A stretch of 64,000 bases of DNA from contig NZ_JAQQXS010000008.1 of the NCBI RefSeq assembly GCF_028595305.1, positions 1 through 64,000 of the forward strand, given 5' to 3'. The DNA is from Roseateles koreensis (lineage in GTDB: Bacteria; Pseudomonadota; Gammaproteobacteria; Burkholderiales; Burkholderiaceae_C). The position numbers and the translations under genes are program-made. The notes beneath the pieces are model-generated. The model did not search any database. It was not told the DNA's origin and saw nothing but the letters and a program-made list of their open reading frames with translations. Positions 15,331 through 25,191 of this stretch are shown here, in pieces; positions within the stretch are counted from its first letter, which is position 1, and the number at the start of each line of letters is the position of its first letter.

Positions 15331-18300
15331 ATGAGTAACAACGACAGCAACCAAGACAAGAAGTCCAGCCGTCCCCAAGACGCCGACAAGCGCACCGGCC
15401 TGAGCTTCACCACGCCGGGTGGCAAGGTGAGTTTGACGCTGGAGCAATTGCTGGAGCAGGCGCGTGCACTCAAAGCCTCGGGCGAGTTGGCCCGCCTAAC
15501 GGCCTCCCTGCGCGGAGCTGCACAGCCCATGCAGGATGAAGCGGGCACATCAGCGCACGCTGCAGAAGACGTTGAAGGTGACGCTACGCTGAGCAGCGAG
15601 CCCTCCGCCGAAGAACAAGCCGTGTTGGACGCCTTGCTGCTGATGGGCGGTAGCCGGGGTGCCGAAGGCTTGCGGCTGTGGCTGCTGGCCGCTGATGCGC
15701 GGCGCGCCCCTTCAGGCCGCCCTTTTGCGCCTGCCGATATCAGCAAATGTTTGAAGTCCTTGCACCGCAGGGGCTGGGTGCGGCTGCAGGCCGGGCAAGG
15801 CTACGCGGCGGATCTGTTTGAACATCAGCCGCGGCTGCAAGCCCTGCTCCTGCGCCCCGAGGCACGCGACTACTGGCGTTGGATGGCGTGGGTGCTGAAT
15901 GGCGGACAAGGTGATGTGCAGCGCCCCAGTCCGTGGCTGATGTTTCGCAGCGGCGAAGAAGGCGTCAGGCTCCTGCGCTTGTTGGTGTTTGCGGGCCTGT
16001 CACAGGCCGATTTCGAGAGCCGCCTGGTGTATTGGCATGAATTGCAGGACCTGGAGATGCTGGCCAACGTGCTGGCCAGGCCGCTGATGCCCGCTGCGCT
16101 GGACACCATCGCTGCCGACTTGCAAGACAACCTGCTCACCCAAATCTTCAACGCCCTGCCCGCCGACGATGTGCGGGTACATCAGTTGCAGCAGTGCTTG
16201 CAGGCCCGCTTCAGGGCGACGCCCTCCCAGGTGCCGCCGGGTCAGCGCATACGCTTGGCTGAAGTGCAGGGGCTGGCGCTCAACTTCGACGGCATGCGTG
16301 AAATTCTGGCGGGCCTGCCCACCGGCGGCTCATCCAGCTTTGAAGGGCTGGAAGCCGCGGCCCAAGGCCAGTGGCTGCAAGCTGCCCAGGTGTTTGAGGG
16401 CGCTTTGAAAGACCTCCGCAAGACGCTCAAACAGCGGCGCGGCGTGGTTAGCGATGCTTTGTCACGCATCTATGTGTGCAGTTTGCTGGCGCTGGATGAC
16501 CCGCGGCAATGGGACGCGGCACGCAAATACTGCGTGGCGGAGTCGGGTTCCCGCAGCCCCTCGCCGCATGAGATGTGGGGGCGCTGGGCGCACGTCATTG
16601 GCGCGCGGCTGGGTGAGTTGGCCTTTGACCCCGCCAGCCTGCAATACCTGCCAGCGCTGGAAGAACGGGAGCACGGCCTGACTCAGGCCGCCGACCGCCT
16701 GCTGCTGGCCGCCTGGTTGGGCAAGCAGGCGCCGGGGTGGACCCCAGCGGCAGTGCAGCGGCTGTTGCACAAGCTGCATGCCGCGGGCCAAACTTGGATG
16801 GCGGCCTGGGTGTTTCAAGCGGCGCCGCGCCTGCACCTGGACGCCGTGACCCTGCCGGATGAACTCAGGGGGCGCACCCTACCGCCCCTCTTCATCGGCG
16901 CCCCCCGCGAGGCGTGGCGCGATGCACTGGCGGCCATCACCGCCCTGGCGGGTGAGCCCGACGGCAAGGCCGCCACCGACACCAGTGATCTGGCCTGGGC
17001 TTTGACCCTGGACGAGCAAGGCCGCGTGCTGAATCTCGAACCCCTGGAGCGCAGCGTGAGTGCCCGGGGGGTCGAGAAGCTCAAGCCCGTGACGCTCGCC
17101 AAGCTCAAGAAAAGCGCCTCGATCCATGTGCGTGACAACGCTGTGCTGCGCCATATTGAGCGCATTCCCTACGGCGGCGCCAACAGCTTCCAGTTGGACG
17201 TCAGCCAGGCCACGGTGGCCTTGCTGGGTCACCCCGCCGTGATGTTGACTGAAGCCCCCGGGCAGTGGCTGGAATTGGTTGAAGCCCTGCCCGAGTTGGA
17301 GGTGCTGAAAAAGCGCGCCCCGGACGTATCCGCCGCCGAGCATTTTGAATTTCACATCCACCCCGACCTGAGTGCGCGTGTCCCCGTTCGACTGGGCGTT
17401 TGGGCGGGTGCGAATGTTGAGCTTGAAGCCGCCAAGCGTGAGGCATTGCGCGTGGTGCGCGACGGCCCGCAGCGCGCCCGCCTGATCCGCATCAACCCGG
17501 CGCAGCGCCGCGTGGCTGAATTGGTGGCGCAAGGCTGGACCGTGCCGGTCACCGCCAATGCGGAGTTAGGTGCCGCGCTGCAAGTGCTCAGCGCTCACTT
17601 TCAGCTGCACAGCGATGCGGCTGCCGGTCAGTCGGTGCCGGGCGACAGTCGCCTGCATGCGCAGCTCAAGCCCCTGGGTGACGGGTTGCAGCTGCAGTTG
17701 GTGGCACAGCCCTTTGGCCACTTCGGCCCCGCGGTGACACCGGGCCAGGGCCGGGCGCGACTGATGTGCATGCACGAGGGCGTGAGCCTGGCGACCGAGC
17801 GCGATCTCGCGGCAGAAGAAGCCGCCCGCCAGCAGGTGCTTGAAGCCCTGCCCTTTCTCGACCCCGCGCTGGAGCCGGCCTCTCCCTGGCTGCTGGCCGA
17901 CGCGGAAGAAGCCCTGCGCGCCGTGGAGGTGCTGCCCAGCTTGGCCGGCATTGCGGCCCTGGACTGGCCCAAGGGCAAGCCCTTGCGCGTCAGCCCCTTG
18001 GCCAGCGCGGCCTTGACGGTGCAAGTCAACAGCGGGCGAGACTGGCTGGGCCTGCAAGGCGAGGCGAAGCTGGATGAACAGCGCGTGCTCAGCCTGCAAG
18101 AGTTGATGGCGCTGGCGCGCGCTTCGCGCAGCCGCTTTGTACGCCTGGCCGAGGGCGACTACCTCGCCTTGAGCGAGCAACTGCGCCAACAGCTGCGCGA
18201 TCTTGACGCGCTGGGTCAGGCGAAGAAAGACCAGCTTCAACTGCCGCAGGCCAGCGCCTCGTGGCTGGAAGAAACTTTGGCTGACATGCAGGTCGAGGGC

Positions 18301-19764
18301 GACGCCCGCTGGCAGACCCGCATGGACGCGCTGGCCGATGCCGCCGCCCTGCAACCCCGCCTGCCGCCTGGGCTGTGCGCTGAGTTGCGAAGTTATCAAC
18401 AGGAGGGCTTTACCTGGATGGTGCGGTTGGCGCAGGCGGGCCTGGGCGCTTGTCTGGCCGATGACATGGGGCTGGGCAAAACGGTGCAGACCCTGGCCCT
18501 GCTCCTGACGCGGGCAGATCAAGGCCCGGCGCTGGTGCTGGCGCCCACCTCGGTGTGCGGCAATTGGCTGAGCGAAACGCTCAGTTTTGCGCCGGGCCTC
18601 AGTTGCAAGATCTACGGTGATGATGCCGACCGTGCGGCCGTCATTGCCAATGCTGGCCCAGGCGACGTGCTTGTGGCCTCTTATGCGCTGGCGCAGATCG
18701 ATGGCGATTTGTTTGCCGACAAAGCCTGGGCCACCTTGGTGATGGACGAAGCGCAGGCGCTGAAAAACGCCGCCACCAAACGCGCCCGCTCCGTGGCGGA
18801 ATTCAAGGCCGACTTCCGGCTGGCCTTGTCGGGCACGCCGGTGGAGAACCGCCTGTCTGACCTGTGGTCCATCATGAACCTCATCAACCCGGGCTTGCTG
18901 GGCTCGGCGGCGCAATTTTCCGAGCGCTTTGCCACGCCCATTGAAAAGCATCAAGACCCGGCCGTGCGGCAGCGCCTGCGGCGGCTGGTGTCGCCCTTTT
19001 TGCTGCGGCGAACCAAGTCGCAGGTGCTGCAAGACCTGCCGCCCCGTACCGAGATTGTTCATCTTGTGCAGCCCGGCAGCGAAGAGCGCAGTTTTCTCGA
19101 AGCCCTGCGGCGCAATGCCCAAGAGGCTGTGGCCGCAAGTGCCGCCGCCACCCAGCAAGGCCAAGCTGCGCCCATGCAGGTGCTGGCCGAGCTGATGCGG
19201 CTGCGGCGCGCGGCCTGTGACCCGCGGCTGGTGGCGCCTGAGTTGGGGCTGGTCGGCGCCAAAATGACGGAGTTCGAGCGCGTGGTGCGCGAACTGGTGG
19301 ATGGCTCGCACAAGGCTTTGGTGTTCAGCCAATTCACCGACTATCTGAAGCTCCTGGCCGAGCGGCTTGAGCAGATGGGCGTCAGTTACCAATACCTTGA
19401 CGGCAGCACGCCGTCGGCGGAGCGTACGCGACGCGTGGCGGCCTTCCAGCGCGGTGAGGGCGAGGTGTTTTTGATCAGCCTGAAGGCGGGCGGCTTCGGC
19501 CTGAACCTGACCATGGCCGACTACGTGTTGATCGTCGACCCCTGGTGGAACCCCGCCGCCGAAGACCAAGCCACCGGCCGCGCCCACCGCATGGGCCAAA
19601 AGCGCCCCGTGACGGTCTACCGCCTGGTGACTGCCGGTTCGGTGGAAGAGCGCATCATCGACCTGCATCGCGACAAGCGTGGCCTGGCCGATGGCATCCT
19701 GGAAGGGCAAGACGACGCGGCGGTGCTGGATGCCAAGGCGCTGGCGGCGCTGCTGCGCGGATGA
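15331..19764 (+). CDS. SWI2/SNF2-family DEAD/DEAH-box helicase
   Basis: A very large (1477-residue) protein. The C-terminal third is a SNF2 ATPase: Walker A DDMGLGKT at 1044-1051, motif II DEAQ at 1139-1142, then a helicase C domain ending QATGRAHRMGQKRPV near 1413-1427. The N-terminal thousand residues are a low-similarity region common to bacterial SNF2-associated proteins, probably mainly helical, beginning with a charged, disordered tail. Bacterial members are ATP-driven translocases on double-stranded DNA or transcription complexes (compare RapA/HepA). The gene stands alone between divergent and convergent neighbours and shows no defence-island context. Confidence 0.9.
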   Translation: MSNNDSNQDKKSSRPQDADKRTGLSFTTPGGKVSLTLEQLLEQARALKASGELARLTASLRGAAQPMQDEAGTSAHAAEDVEGDATLSSEPSAEEQAVLDALLLMGGSRGAEGLRLWLLAADARRAPSGRPFAPADISKCLKSLHRRGWVRLQAGQGYAADLFEHQPRLQALLLRPEARDYWRWMAWVLNGGQGDVQRPSPWLMFRSGEEGVRLLRLLVFAGLSQADFESRLVYWHELQDLEMLANVLARPLMPAALDTIAADLQDNLLTQIFNALPADDVRVHQLQQCLQARFRATPSQVPPGQRIRLAEVQGLALNFDGMREILAGLPTGGSSSFEGLEAAAQGQWLQAAQVFEGALKDLRKTLKQRRGVVSDALSRIYVCSLLALDDPRQWDAARKYCVAESGSRSPSPHEMWGRWAHVIGARLGELAFDPASLQYLPALEEREHGLTQAADRLLLAAWLGKQAPGWTPAAVQRLLHKLHAAGQTWMAAWVFQAAPRLHLDAVTLPDELRGRTLPPLFIGAPREAWRDALAAITALAGEPDGKAATDTSDLAWALTLDEQGRVLNLEPLERSVSARGVEKLKPVTLAKLKKSASIHVRDNAVLRHIERIPYGGANSFQLDVSQATVALLGHPAVMLTEAPGQWLELVEALPELEVLKKRAPDVSAAEHFEFHIHPDLSARVPVRLGVWAGANVELEAAKREALRVVRDGPQRARLIRINPAQRRVAELVAQGWTVPVTANAELGAALQVLSAHFQLHSDAAAGQSVPGDSRLHAQLKPLGDGLQLQLVAQPFGHFGPAVTPGQGRARLMCMHEGVSLATERDLAAEEAARQQVLEALPFLDPALEPASPWLLADAEEALRAVEVLPSLAGIAALDWPKGKPLRVSPLASAALTVQVNSGRDWLGLQGEAKLDEQRVLSLQELMALARASRSRFVRLAEGDYLALSEQLRQQLRDLDALGQAKKDQLQLPQASASWLEETLADMQVEGDARWQTRMDALADAAALQPRLPPGLCAELRSYQQEGFTWMVRLAQAGLGACLADDMGLGKTVQTLALLLTRADQGPALVLAPTSVCGNWLSETLSFAPGLSCKIYGDDADRAAVIANAGPGDVLVASYALAQIDGDLFADKAWATLVMDEAQALKNAATKRARSVAEFKADFRLALSGTPVENRLSDLWSIMNLINPGLLGSAAQFSERFATPIEKHQDPAVRQRLRRLVSPFLLRRTKSQVLQDLPPRTEIVHLVQPGSEERSFLEALRRNAQEAVAASAAATQQGQAAPMQVLAELMRLRRAACDPRLVAPELGLVGAKMTEFERVVRELVDGSHKALVFSQFTDYLKLLAERLEQMGVSYQYLDGSTPSAERTRRVAAFQRGEGEVFLISLKAGGFGLNLTMADYVLIVDPWWNPAAEDQATGRAHRMGQKRPVTVYRLVTAGSVEERIIDLHRDKRGLADGILEGQDDAAVLDAKALAALLRG

Positions 19765-19790
19765 ATTCTGGCGTGCGGTCCAGTCCGTGC

Positions 19791-20741
19791 TCAGGTCGGT
19801 AGCTTTGAATGCAAGCGCAGTTCGCTTCGAAAGAATCGCGCAGTGCCGGTGATGGGGTCGGTGAAGCGCAGCTCGCGTGCCAGCAGTTGCAAGGGGTTGC
19901 TGAAGTCCGGTGTCACTTGCTCCGGCAACAGGCGTGGGTAGATGCGGTCGCCCAGAATGGGCAGGCCCAGGGCGTTCATGTGGGCGCGCAACTGGTGCTT
20001 CTGGCCCGTGCTGGGGTGCAATTCATAACGGGCCATTCCAGCATACTCCGGGGCGTCGCCGGCAGGTGATGGCAGGCGCTCAAGTAAACGGATTTCGGTT
20101 TCCGCGTTCACCGCACCGGCCACTTCTTCCATTTGCATGAAAGCATCCGCCCGTTCTGCCAGGCGGCTACGGTGCCAACGGGGCAGCGACAGCGTGGGCT
20201 TGAAGGGTGCGATCGCCTCGTAGACTTTGCTGACTGCCCGGTCGCGAAACAGGTTTTGATAGGCGCTGCGCGTCTGTGGCTGGATGCTGAACAGCACCAG
20301 GCCGGCCGTTTCACGGTCAATGCGGTGTGCCGGCGTCAGGGTGGCCAGGCCCGTGGCTTGGCGCAGTCGGGTCAGCAGGGTTTGCTGCACATAACGGCCT
20401 GCGGGCACGACCGGCAAAAAGTGCGGCTTGTCGGCCACCAGCAGCCATTCGTCTTGAAACAGAATGCTCGCCTCGAAAGGAATCTCTGGTTCGTGCGCCA
20501 ACTGGCGCCAGTAATACACGCGGCTGGCGCCTCGGTAGGGCGCATCGGGCGTCAGCGACTGCCCTTCAGCGTTCAGGACATCGCCCGCCTGCAGCCGTCC
20601 TTGCCAGCTGGCGCGGCTGACCAGCGGCAGGCGCTCACAAAGAAAATCAAGCACGGTGGACCAGGGGCCGGCCGGGCAAGCCAGGGCGCTGGCGGCCACA
20701 CCCGCGCGCAGCGGCAGTTCGAGCTTGGGGGGGCGGCTCAC
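19791..20741 (-). CDS. RluA-family pseudouridine synthase
   Basis: A 316-residue RNA pseudouridine synthase. The catalytic motif HRIDRETAG contains the active aspartate (HRLDRxTSG in RluA), preceded by the substrate-loop FQDEWLLVADKPHFLPVVP. An N-terminal S4-like segment (SRASWQGRLQAGDVLNAEG) is present. The closing GQKHQLRAHMNALGLPILGD is the family's RNA-contacting strand. The likely target is a tRNA or rRNA uridine but cannot be specified. The start is GTG at 20741. It converges with the SNF2 gene over 26 bases. Confidence 0.88.
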   Translation of the reverse strand: MSRPPKLELPLRAGVAASALACPAGPWSTVLDFLCERLPLVSRASWQGRLQAGDVLNAEGQSLTPDAPYRGASRVYYWRQLAHEPEIPFEASILFQDEWLLVADKPHFLPVVPAGRYVQQTLLTRLRQATGLATLTPAHRIDRETAGLVLFSIQPQTRSAYQNLFRDRAVSKVYEAIAPFKPTLSLPRWHRSRLAERADAFMQMEEVAGAVNAETEIRLLERLPSPAGDAPEYAGMARYELHPSTGQKHQLRAHMNALGLPILGDRIYPRLLPEQVTPDFSNPLQLLARELRFTDPITGTARFFRSELRLHSKLPT

Positions 20742-20818
20742 GGTGGGTGTTTCAGGGTGGGGATGGCTTCAAGGACGATTCACGGGCCCGCCAGATCGGT
20801 GCGTTGGCGGGCCGGTGA

Positions 20819-21829
20819 TCATTCGATCTGTGGTCCGCTCCGGGCGCGTTCATCCATATAGCGCTTGATGTTGGCGCGGTCTTGCTCGTCCAGATGGGGG
20901 CCACGCCAGGCGCGTATCCAGACGTCCCTCTGAGGGTCTTGAGCCAGCTTGCGAACAGCGGCATCAATTGCCGAGATGGCCTTGAGTCCCTCAGGCGAGC
21001 GAGTACAGCTTGCGGTGGCGATGGCGGTGCTGCGGCCTTCGGAAATCGGCAACGGCACGAGCTCTGCCCCGGCCTCGTCGTTTTTTACGAACTCATCCAC
21101 CACCGAGGGATATTCGAGTGTGTAGTCCATGCGCTGTGCCCGCAGCATGGCCAGCAGGTGGTTGCCGCGCCCCGTGGGTAGTGCCTTGGGCGCCAGATCG
21201 CTCTGCGCCAATAGCAGGGCATCGATCTTGGGCCCGAAAGAGCGGCCTTTTGGCACCAGGCCCACCAGATCGGTGCGGTGCAGGATGTCGGTCAGGCTGA
21301 GCATTTGGTCCGGTGCATTCAGCTGGGCGAACTGCGCCAGTTTGTCGCGCCGCACGATGACATGGATCTGGCGCGAAAACTGGGCCGGATACAGATAGGT
21401 GAAATAGAGCCAGCTCAGGCGCTCAGGCGTGCGCAGGTAGAGCATTGAGCACAGGGGCTTGCCCTGGCGGGCCAGCGCCTCGAAGCGCGGAAAACTGCCA
21501 TCCACAAAGTCATGCCGGGACTGCGGCATGCGCTCGATCAGCAGGCGCAAAAAGCCGTCAATCTCACCGTGACCGAGGTCTTTGACAGACTGCGGCGGCT
21601 TGCCGGTCACGTAGCTGAAGTGCGGCGGAATGTCCTGGACGAACCAATGCAGGGTGTCTGTATTTGTCGCATTTGCAGCCTTCTCGCTGTCCGCGGCGGC
21701 AGCAGGGGGCGCCAAGCTCAAGCCGAGCAGCAGACCTGCCACCCCAAGTGCCCTCAACGCCGCTTGCCCGCTGAGGTGCAGGCTGCGGGCATACCCAGTG
21801 CGCAGTACAAGTGCGGGCAGGCGGCTCAA
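20819..21829 (-). CDS. TIGR02285-family periplasmic protein
   Basis: A 336-residue exported protein with a signal peptide ending around PPAAAADS. The mature part (LHWFVQDIPPHFSYVTGKP, GEIDGFLRLLIERMP, a TGRGNHLLAMLRAQRMDYTLEYP segment) resembles the solute-binding SBP_bac_3 fold and TIGR02285, a family of unknown role found in beta- and gamma-proteobacteria. The TTG start at 21829 lies three bases past the stop of the upstream MurA-like gene with AAGGTGA at suitable spacing, so it is translated in tandem. A ligand or transporter is not identified. It could detect rather than transport a solute. Confidence 0.72.
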   Translation of the reverse strand: MSRLPALVLRTGYARSLHLSGQAALRALGVAGLLLGLSLAPPAAAADSEKAANATNTDTLHWFVQDIPPHFSYVTGKPPQSVKDLGHGEIDGFLRLLIERMPQSRHDFVDGSFPRFEALARQGKPLCSMLYLRTPERLSWLYFTYLYPAQFSRQIHVIVRRDKLAQFAQLNAPDQMLSLTDILHRTDLVGLVPKGRSFGPKIDALLLAQSDLAPKALPTGRGNHLLAMLRAQRMDYTLEYPSVVDEFVKNDEAGAELVPLPISEGRSTAIATASCTRSPEGLKAISAIDAAVRKLAQDPQRDVWIRAWRGPHLDEQDRANIKRYMDERARSGPQIE

Positions 21830-21832
21830 GAT

Positions 21833-23134
21833 TCAATCACCTTCGACCCACTCGATGCGTGCGCCCAGGCCGCAAATATTCTCGACAAAATGCGGGTGCG
21901 CACGCCGTATGGGCGTGGCGTTACGGATGACGGAGCGGCCGGGAATGCTGGCGGCCACCATCAGCAGCGCAATGGCCACGCGGATGATGTAGGGGCTCTC
22001 CACCTCCGCCGCGTGCAAGGGCTTGCCGCCAAAGGTGACCATGCGGTGCGGGTCCGACAAAAAGGCGTGCGCGCCAAATTTGGAGAGCTCTGACGTCCAG
22101 CCCATGGCACCGTCGTAAATTTTGTTCCAGAACATCACGCTGCCTTCTGCCTTGACGCCCAGCGCCACGAAGATGGGCAGCAGGTCCACCGGCAGATAGG
22201 GCCAGGGTGCCGCCTCGACCTTTTGCAGGATGTTGCGGGTGAAGGGTTCTTTGACCTTCAGCGGGCCATCGGTCACCGCGCGGGACCAGCCGTTCTCGTG
22301 CACGATCTGCACGCCGAACTTGGCAAAGGTGCGGTCGATCAGCGGAAATTGTTCAGGCGTGGAATTGCGCACCTCAACCTTGCCGCCGGTGATGGCACCC
22401 AAGGCCAAAAAGGTGACGATCTCGTGGAAGTCTTCGGCAAAACTGAACTCGCCGCCTTGCAGCTGATCCACCCCGGTGATACTCAGGCGCGAGGTGCCCA
22501 GGCCATCGATGTGGGCGCCGATCTTCTGCAGAAAACAGCAAAACTCCTGCACATGCGGCTCCGACGCTGCATTCATCAAGGTGGAGCGGCCTTGCGCCAG
22601 CGCGGCGCACAGCACGAAGTTTTCGGTCGTGGTGACCGAGGCGTAGTCGGTCCAATGGTCGTTGGCTTGTAGGCGGCCGTTCACATGCAGCACCAATCCG
22701 TCTGACTGGCGGGTTACGTCAGCGCCAAAACGCTGGAACACCTCGACATGGGGATCGATCTCACGCACGCCCAGGGTGCAGCCTGTCACATCGTCTTCAA
22801 TGCGTGCCGCGCCAAAGCGGGCCATCAAGCCGGGCACCAGCATGATGGAGCTGCGCATTTCTTCGGGCAGGCGGTCAACGGCCGGATCGAAGTGGGTGTC
22901 CCGGTGATGCACGTCCAGCACGCCGGTCGCGTAGTCCATGGACACCACGCTGCCCAAGCTGCGGAAGACGTCCAGAATCTTCTTGACGTCGGTGATCTCC
23001 GGCACGCCCCGCAGGCGCACAGGCTCGCGCGTCAGCAGGGTGGCGCAAAGGATCGGCAGCACGGCATTCTTGTTGGCCGAAGGAATGATGCGGCCCGCCA
23101 GAGGGGTGCCGCCGTGGACGATCAGATTGGACAT
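21833..23134 (-). CDS. divergent MurA-type enolpyruvyl transferase
   Basis: A 433-residue EPSP/MurA-fold enzyme. The equivalents of the key MurA residues are present: lysine in SANKNAVLP (K22), the loop cysteine in VTGCTLGVREIDPH (C115) and an aspartate before the FLALGAITGG strand (D305). Other signatures are altered: YPGFPTD becomes WPYLPVD and HIDRGYE becomes PIRRAHP. Canonical murA in Burkholderiales normally lies in another cluster, so this is probably a paralogue. It may make UDP-GlcNAc-enolpyruvate for peptidoglycan or act on another sugar nucleotide. The start ATG 23134 is preferred over TTG 23140. Confidence 0.82.
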   Translation of the reverse strand: MSNLIVHGGTPLAGRIIPSANKNAVLPILCATLLTREPVRLRGVPEITDVKKILDVFRSLGSVVSMDYATGVLDVHHRDTHFDPAVDRLPEEMRSSIMLVPGLMARFGAARIEDDVTGCTLGVREIDPHVEVFQRFGADVTRQSDGLVLHVNGRLQANDHWTDYASVTTTENFVLCAALAQGRSTLMNAASEPHVQEFCCFLQKIGAHIDGLGTSRLSITGVDQLQGGEFSFAEDFHEIVTFLALGAITGGKVEVRNSTPEQFPLIDRTFAKFGVQIVHENGWSRAVTDGPLKVKEPFTRNILQKVEAAPWPYLPVDLLPIFVALGVKAEGSVMFWNKIYDGAMGWTSELSKFGAHAFLSDPHRMVTFGGKPLHAAEVESPYIIRVAIALLMVAASIPGRSVIRNATPIRRAHPHFVENICGLGARIEWVEGD

Positions 23135-23244
23135 GGACAAAAAGAGGCGTGAAGTGAGAGATGCGAAGACTTTGCAGCATCGCGCGGTGCGAACCAGCGT
23201 CAGCAGGTGTTCACGCGCGCCCGGGGATTATCAGCGTTGCGCGC

Positions 23245-24078
23245 TCACCCGGCCGGATCCAGCCGCTTTGCCCTTGCCAAACGCCACGCTTCATCGGGCA
23301 AGCCGGCATACACATCTTCTGCGGTGGTAGGGGTTTCTTGAAGGTGGGTGTCGATGGCGATGCGCTTGTCGAACACAAACAACTCGCCCTCCCAGTCACG
23401 TTGGGCGTCGGGCATGGTTTCAAAGTAGTTGACGACACCGCCGTCGAGTTGGTAGACCGTCAAGCCCTGGTCCTGCATCCAGGCGCTGGTTTTTTCGCAG
23501 CGGATGCCGCCAGTGCAGTACATGGCGATGCGCTTGCCCTGCGTCTTCCAGGCCTCGGCGTGCTCCGCCACATAGGCCGGAAAGTCACGAAAATGCGCCA
23601 CCTCGGGGTCGATGGCGTTGGCAAAACGGCCTAGGCGAAACTCGAAACTGTTGCGGTTGTCCAGCACCACCACATCGGGCTCATGAATCAGTTCGCGCCA
23701 GCGTTCAGGCGGCACATGGGTGTCCGGCTTGGCGGGATCGGCGTGCTCTCGCAGGCCACTGACTCCAGGCACGCCAAAGGCCACGATTTCGGGTTTGGTG
23801 TGCACCTTGATCAAGGTGAACGGCCGGGTGGTGCAGGCGCTGTGCTTGAACCACATGCCCTGAAAGGCGCCGTCAAAGGCGGGGTCCTGCTGCAAGGCTT
23901 GCTCAAAGTCGGCCAAGGCCAGGGCAGGCCCGGCGATGGCGGCGCTGATGCCCTCCGGTGCAACCAAGATGTTGCCGCCCAAGGCCGTGCTGATCTCGCG
24001 CAGGCGCTGCGCCACGCGCTCAGGCTCGGGCAAGGTGACAAAGCGGTAGAAAGAACTGTGGGTATGAGCTTCAGACAT
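23245..24078 (-). CDS. trhO: tRNA uridine(34) hydroxylase, rhodanese family (TrhO/YceA)
   Basis: A 277-residue rhodanese-like enzyme that makes 5-hydroxyuridine at the tRNA wobble position. An N-terminal acylphosphatase-like region (SFYRFVTLPEPERVAQRLRE) precedes the rhodanese domain, whose catalytic loop reads CTGGIRCEKTSAW with the active cysteine first. The FKPAHVPPE-like stretch seen in relatives appears here as DTHVPPERWREL. The start at 24078 is where similarity begins. The gene is divergent from psd with 166 bp between. In most bacteria TrhO serves the cmo5U/mcmo5U modification pathway. Confidence 0.9.
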   Translation of the reverse strand: MSEAHTHSSFYRFVTLPEPERVAQRLREISTALGGNILVAPEGISAAIAGPALALADFEQALQQDPAFDGAFQGMWFKHSACTTRPFTLIKVHTKPEIVAFGVPGVSGLREHADPAKPDTHVPPERWRELIHEPDVVVLDNRNSFEFRLGRFANAIDPEVAHFRDFPAYVAEHAEAWKTQGKRIAMYCTGGIRCEKTSAWMQDQGLTVYQLDGGVVNYFETMPDAQRDWEGELFVFDKRIAIDTHLQETPTTAEDVYAGLPDEAWRLARAKRLDPAG

Positions 24079-24244
24079 GGCAGCCAAGGGAGGACGAGAA
24101 CATCGGGACAGGAAGCCTGAATTAGACCGGACATTGCGGGGCAGCGTAGCCGAGCGCCCCCTAGGGTAAGCGGGGAGGCCGTCGTCGCGCTTGCCTGGCG
24201 CCTCGAATCTACAATCGCCCACCTTTGAAAACTCAGCGCCCAAC

Positions 24245-25135
24245 GTGACCACAGCCTCCAAAGACCGCCTTGCCGTCTTGCCCCAGTACCTCATGCCCAA
24301 GCAGGCGATGACCTGGCTGGCGGGCAAGATTGCCTCGGCCCACATGGGCGGGCTGACCACAGCCCTCATCCGCGACTTTGTGGCGCGCTATGAGGTGAAT
24401 ATGGCGGAGGCGGCGCAGGGCGACCCTGCCACCTATGCGAGTTTCAACGAATTTTTCACACGTGCGCTCAAACCAGGCGCCAGGCCTTTGGCCGCTGCAC
24501 CTTTGATCTGTCCGGTGGACGGGCGCATCAGCCAGTTCGGGGTGATTGAAGGCGAGAACATTTTTCAAGCCAAAGGGCACACCTTTTCCACCACCGCGCT
24601 GCTGGGCGGCGATGCGCAGTTGGCTGCGCAGTTTCAGGACGGCTTGTTCGCCAATCTGTACTTGAGCCCTAAGGACTATCACCGCATCCACATGCCATGC
24701 GAAGGGCGCTTGCTGCGCATGATCCATGTACCGGGTGCGCTGTTTTCGGTCAACCCCGTGACCGCGCGCGGCGTGCCGGGCCTGTTTGCCCGCAACGAGC
24801 GGGTGGTCTGTGTGTTCGATGGACCACACGGCCCCTGGGTGATCGTGCTGGTGGGCGCCACCATCGTGGGCAGCATGGCCACGGTGTGGCATGGGGTGGT
24901 GAATCCGCCGCGCCCGGGGCATGTGCGGGATTGGCGTTATGACGACCAGCGCATCGTGCTGCAGCAAGGGGATGAGTTGGGCCGCTTTTTGTTGGGCTCC
25001 ACCGTCGTGATGCTGTTCCCCAAGGCTTGGCGGGCGCAAATGGCTTTCAATCCGGCGTGGCAGGCGGCGGGCCCGGTGCGGCTGGGGGAGGCGATGGCCT
25101 TGCCGGTGCCGTTGACGTCAGCAGCGCCGGGCTGA
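24245..25135 (+). CDS. psd: phosphatidylserine decarboxylase proenzyme
   Basis: A 296-residue membrane-associated enzyme converting phosphatidylserine to phosphatidylethanolamine. The self-cleavage site LGST is at about 250-253; cleavage between Gly and Ser yields the pyruvoyl group of the small alpha chain. Other signatures are DRLAVLPQYLMPKQAMT at the start, NEFFTRALKPGARPL, and the YHRIHMPCEGRL histidine motif. GTG at 24245 matches the usual N-terminus; a TTG at 24191 would add an unlikely extension. Last intact gene before the PAAR/Tae4 island. Confidence 0.93.
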   Translation: MTTASKDRLAVLPQYLMPKQAMTWLAGKIASAHMGGLTTALIRDFVARYEVNMAEAAQGDPATYASFNEFFTRALKPGARPLAAAPLICPVDGRISQFGVIEGENIFQAKGHTFSTTALLGGDAQLAAQFQDGLFANLYLSPKDYHRIHMPCEGRLLRMIHVPGALFSVNPVTARGVPGLFARNERVVCVFDGPHGPWVIVLVGATIVGSMATVWHGVVNPPRPGHVRDWRYDDQRIVLQQGDELGRFLLGSTVVMLFPKAWRAQMAFNPAWQAAGPVRLGEAMALPVPLTSAAPG

Positions 25136-25191
25136 TTGGCTGCGGGTGTTCAAGCCTTGATAACTAGGTCGATCCAAGATGTCCAATCACC

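Noticed and set aside
15066-15746. 226-codon minus-strand frame across the gap between the MBL protein and SNF2 helicase
   Set aside because: Most of it overlaps the 5' end of the helicase, Ser/Ala/Arg-rich and without motifs or a ribosome site.
17566-19710. 714-codon open frame on the minus strand inside the SNF2 gene
   Set aside because: It is antisense to the helicase motifs, has a His/Gln-rich composition typical of reverse-complement frames in high-GC DNA, and shows no family motif.
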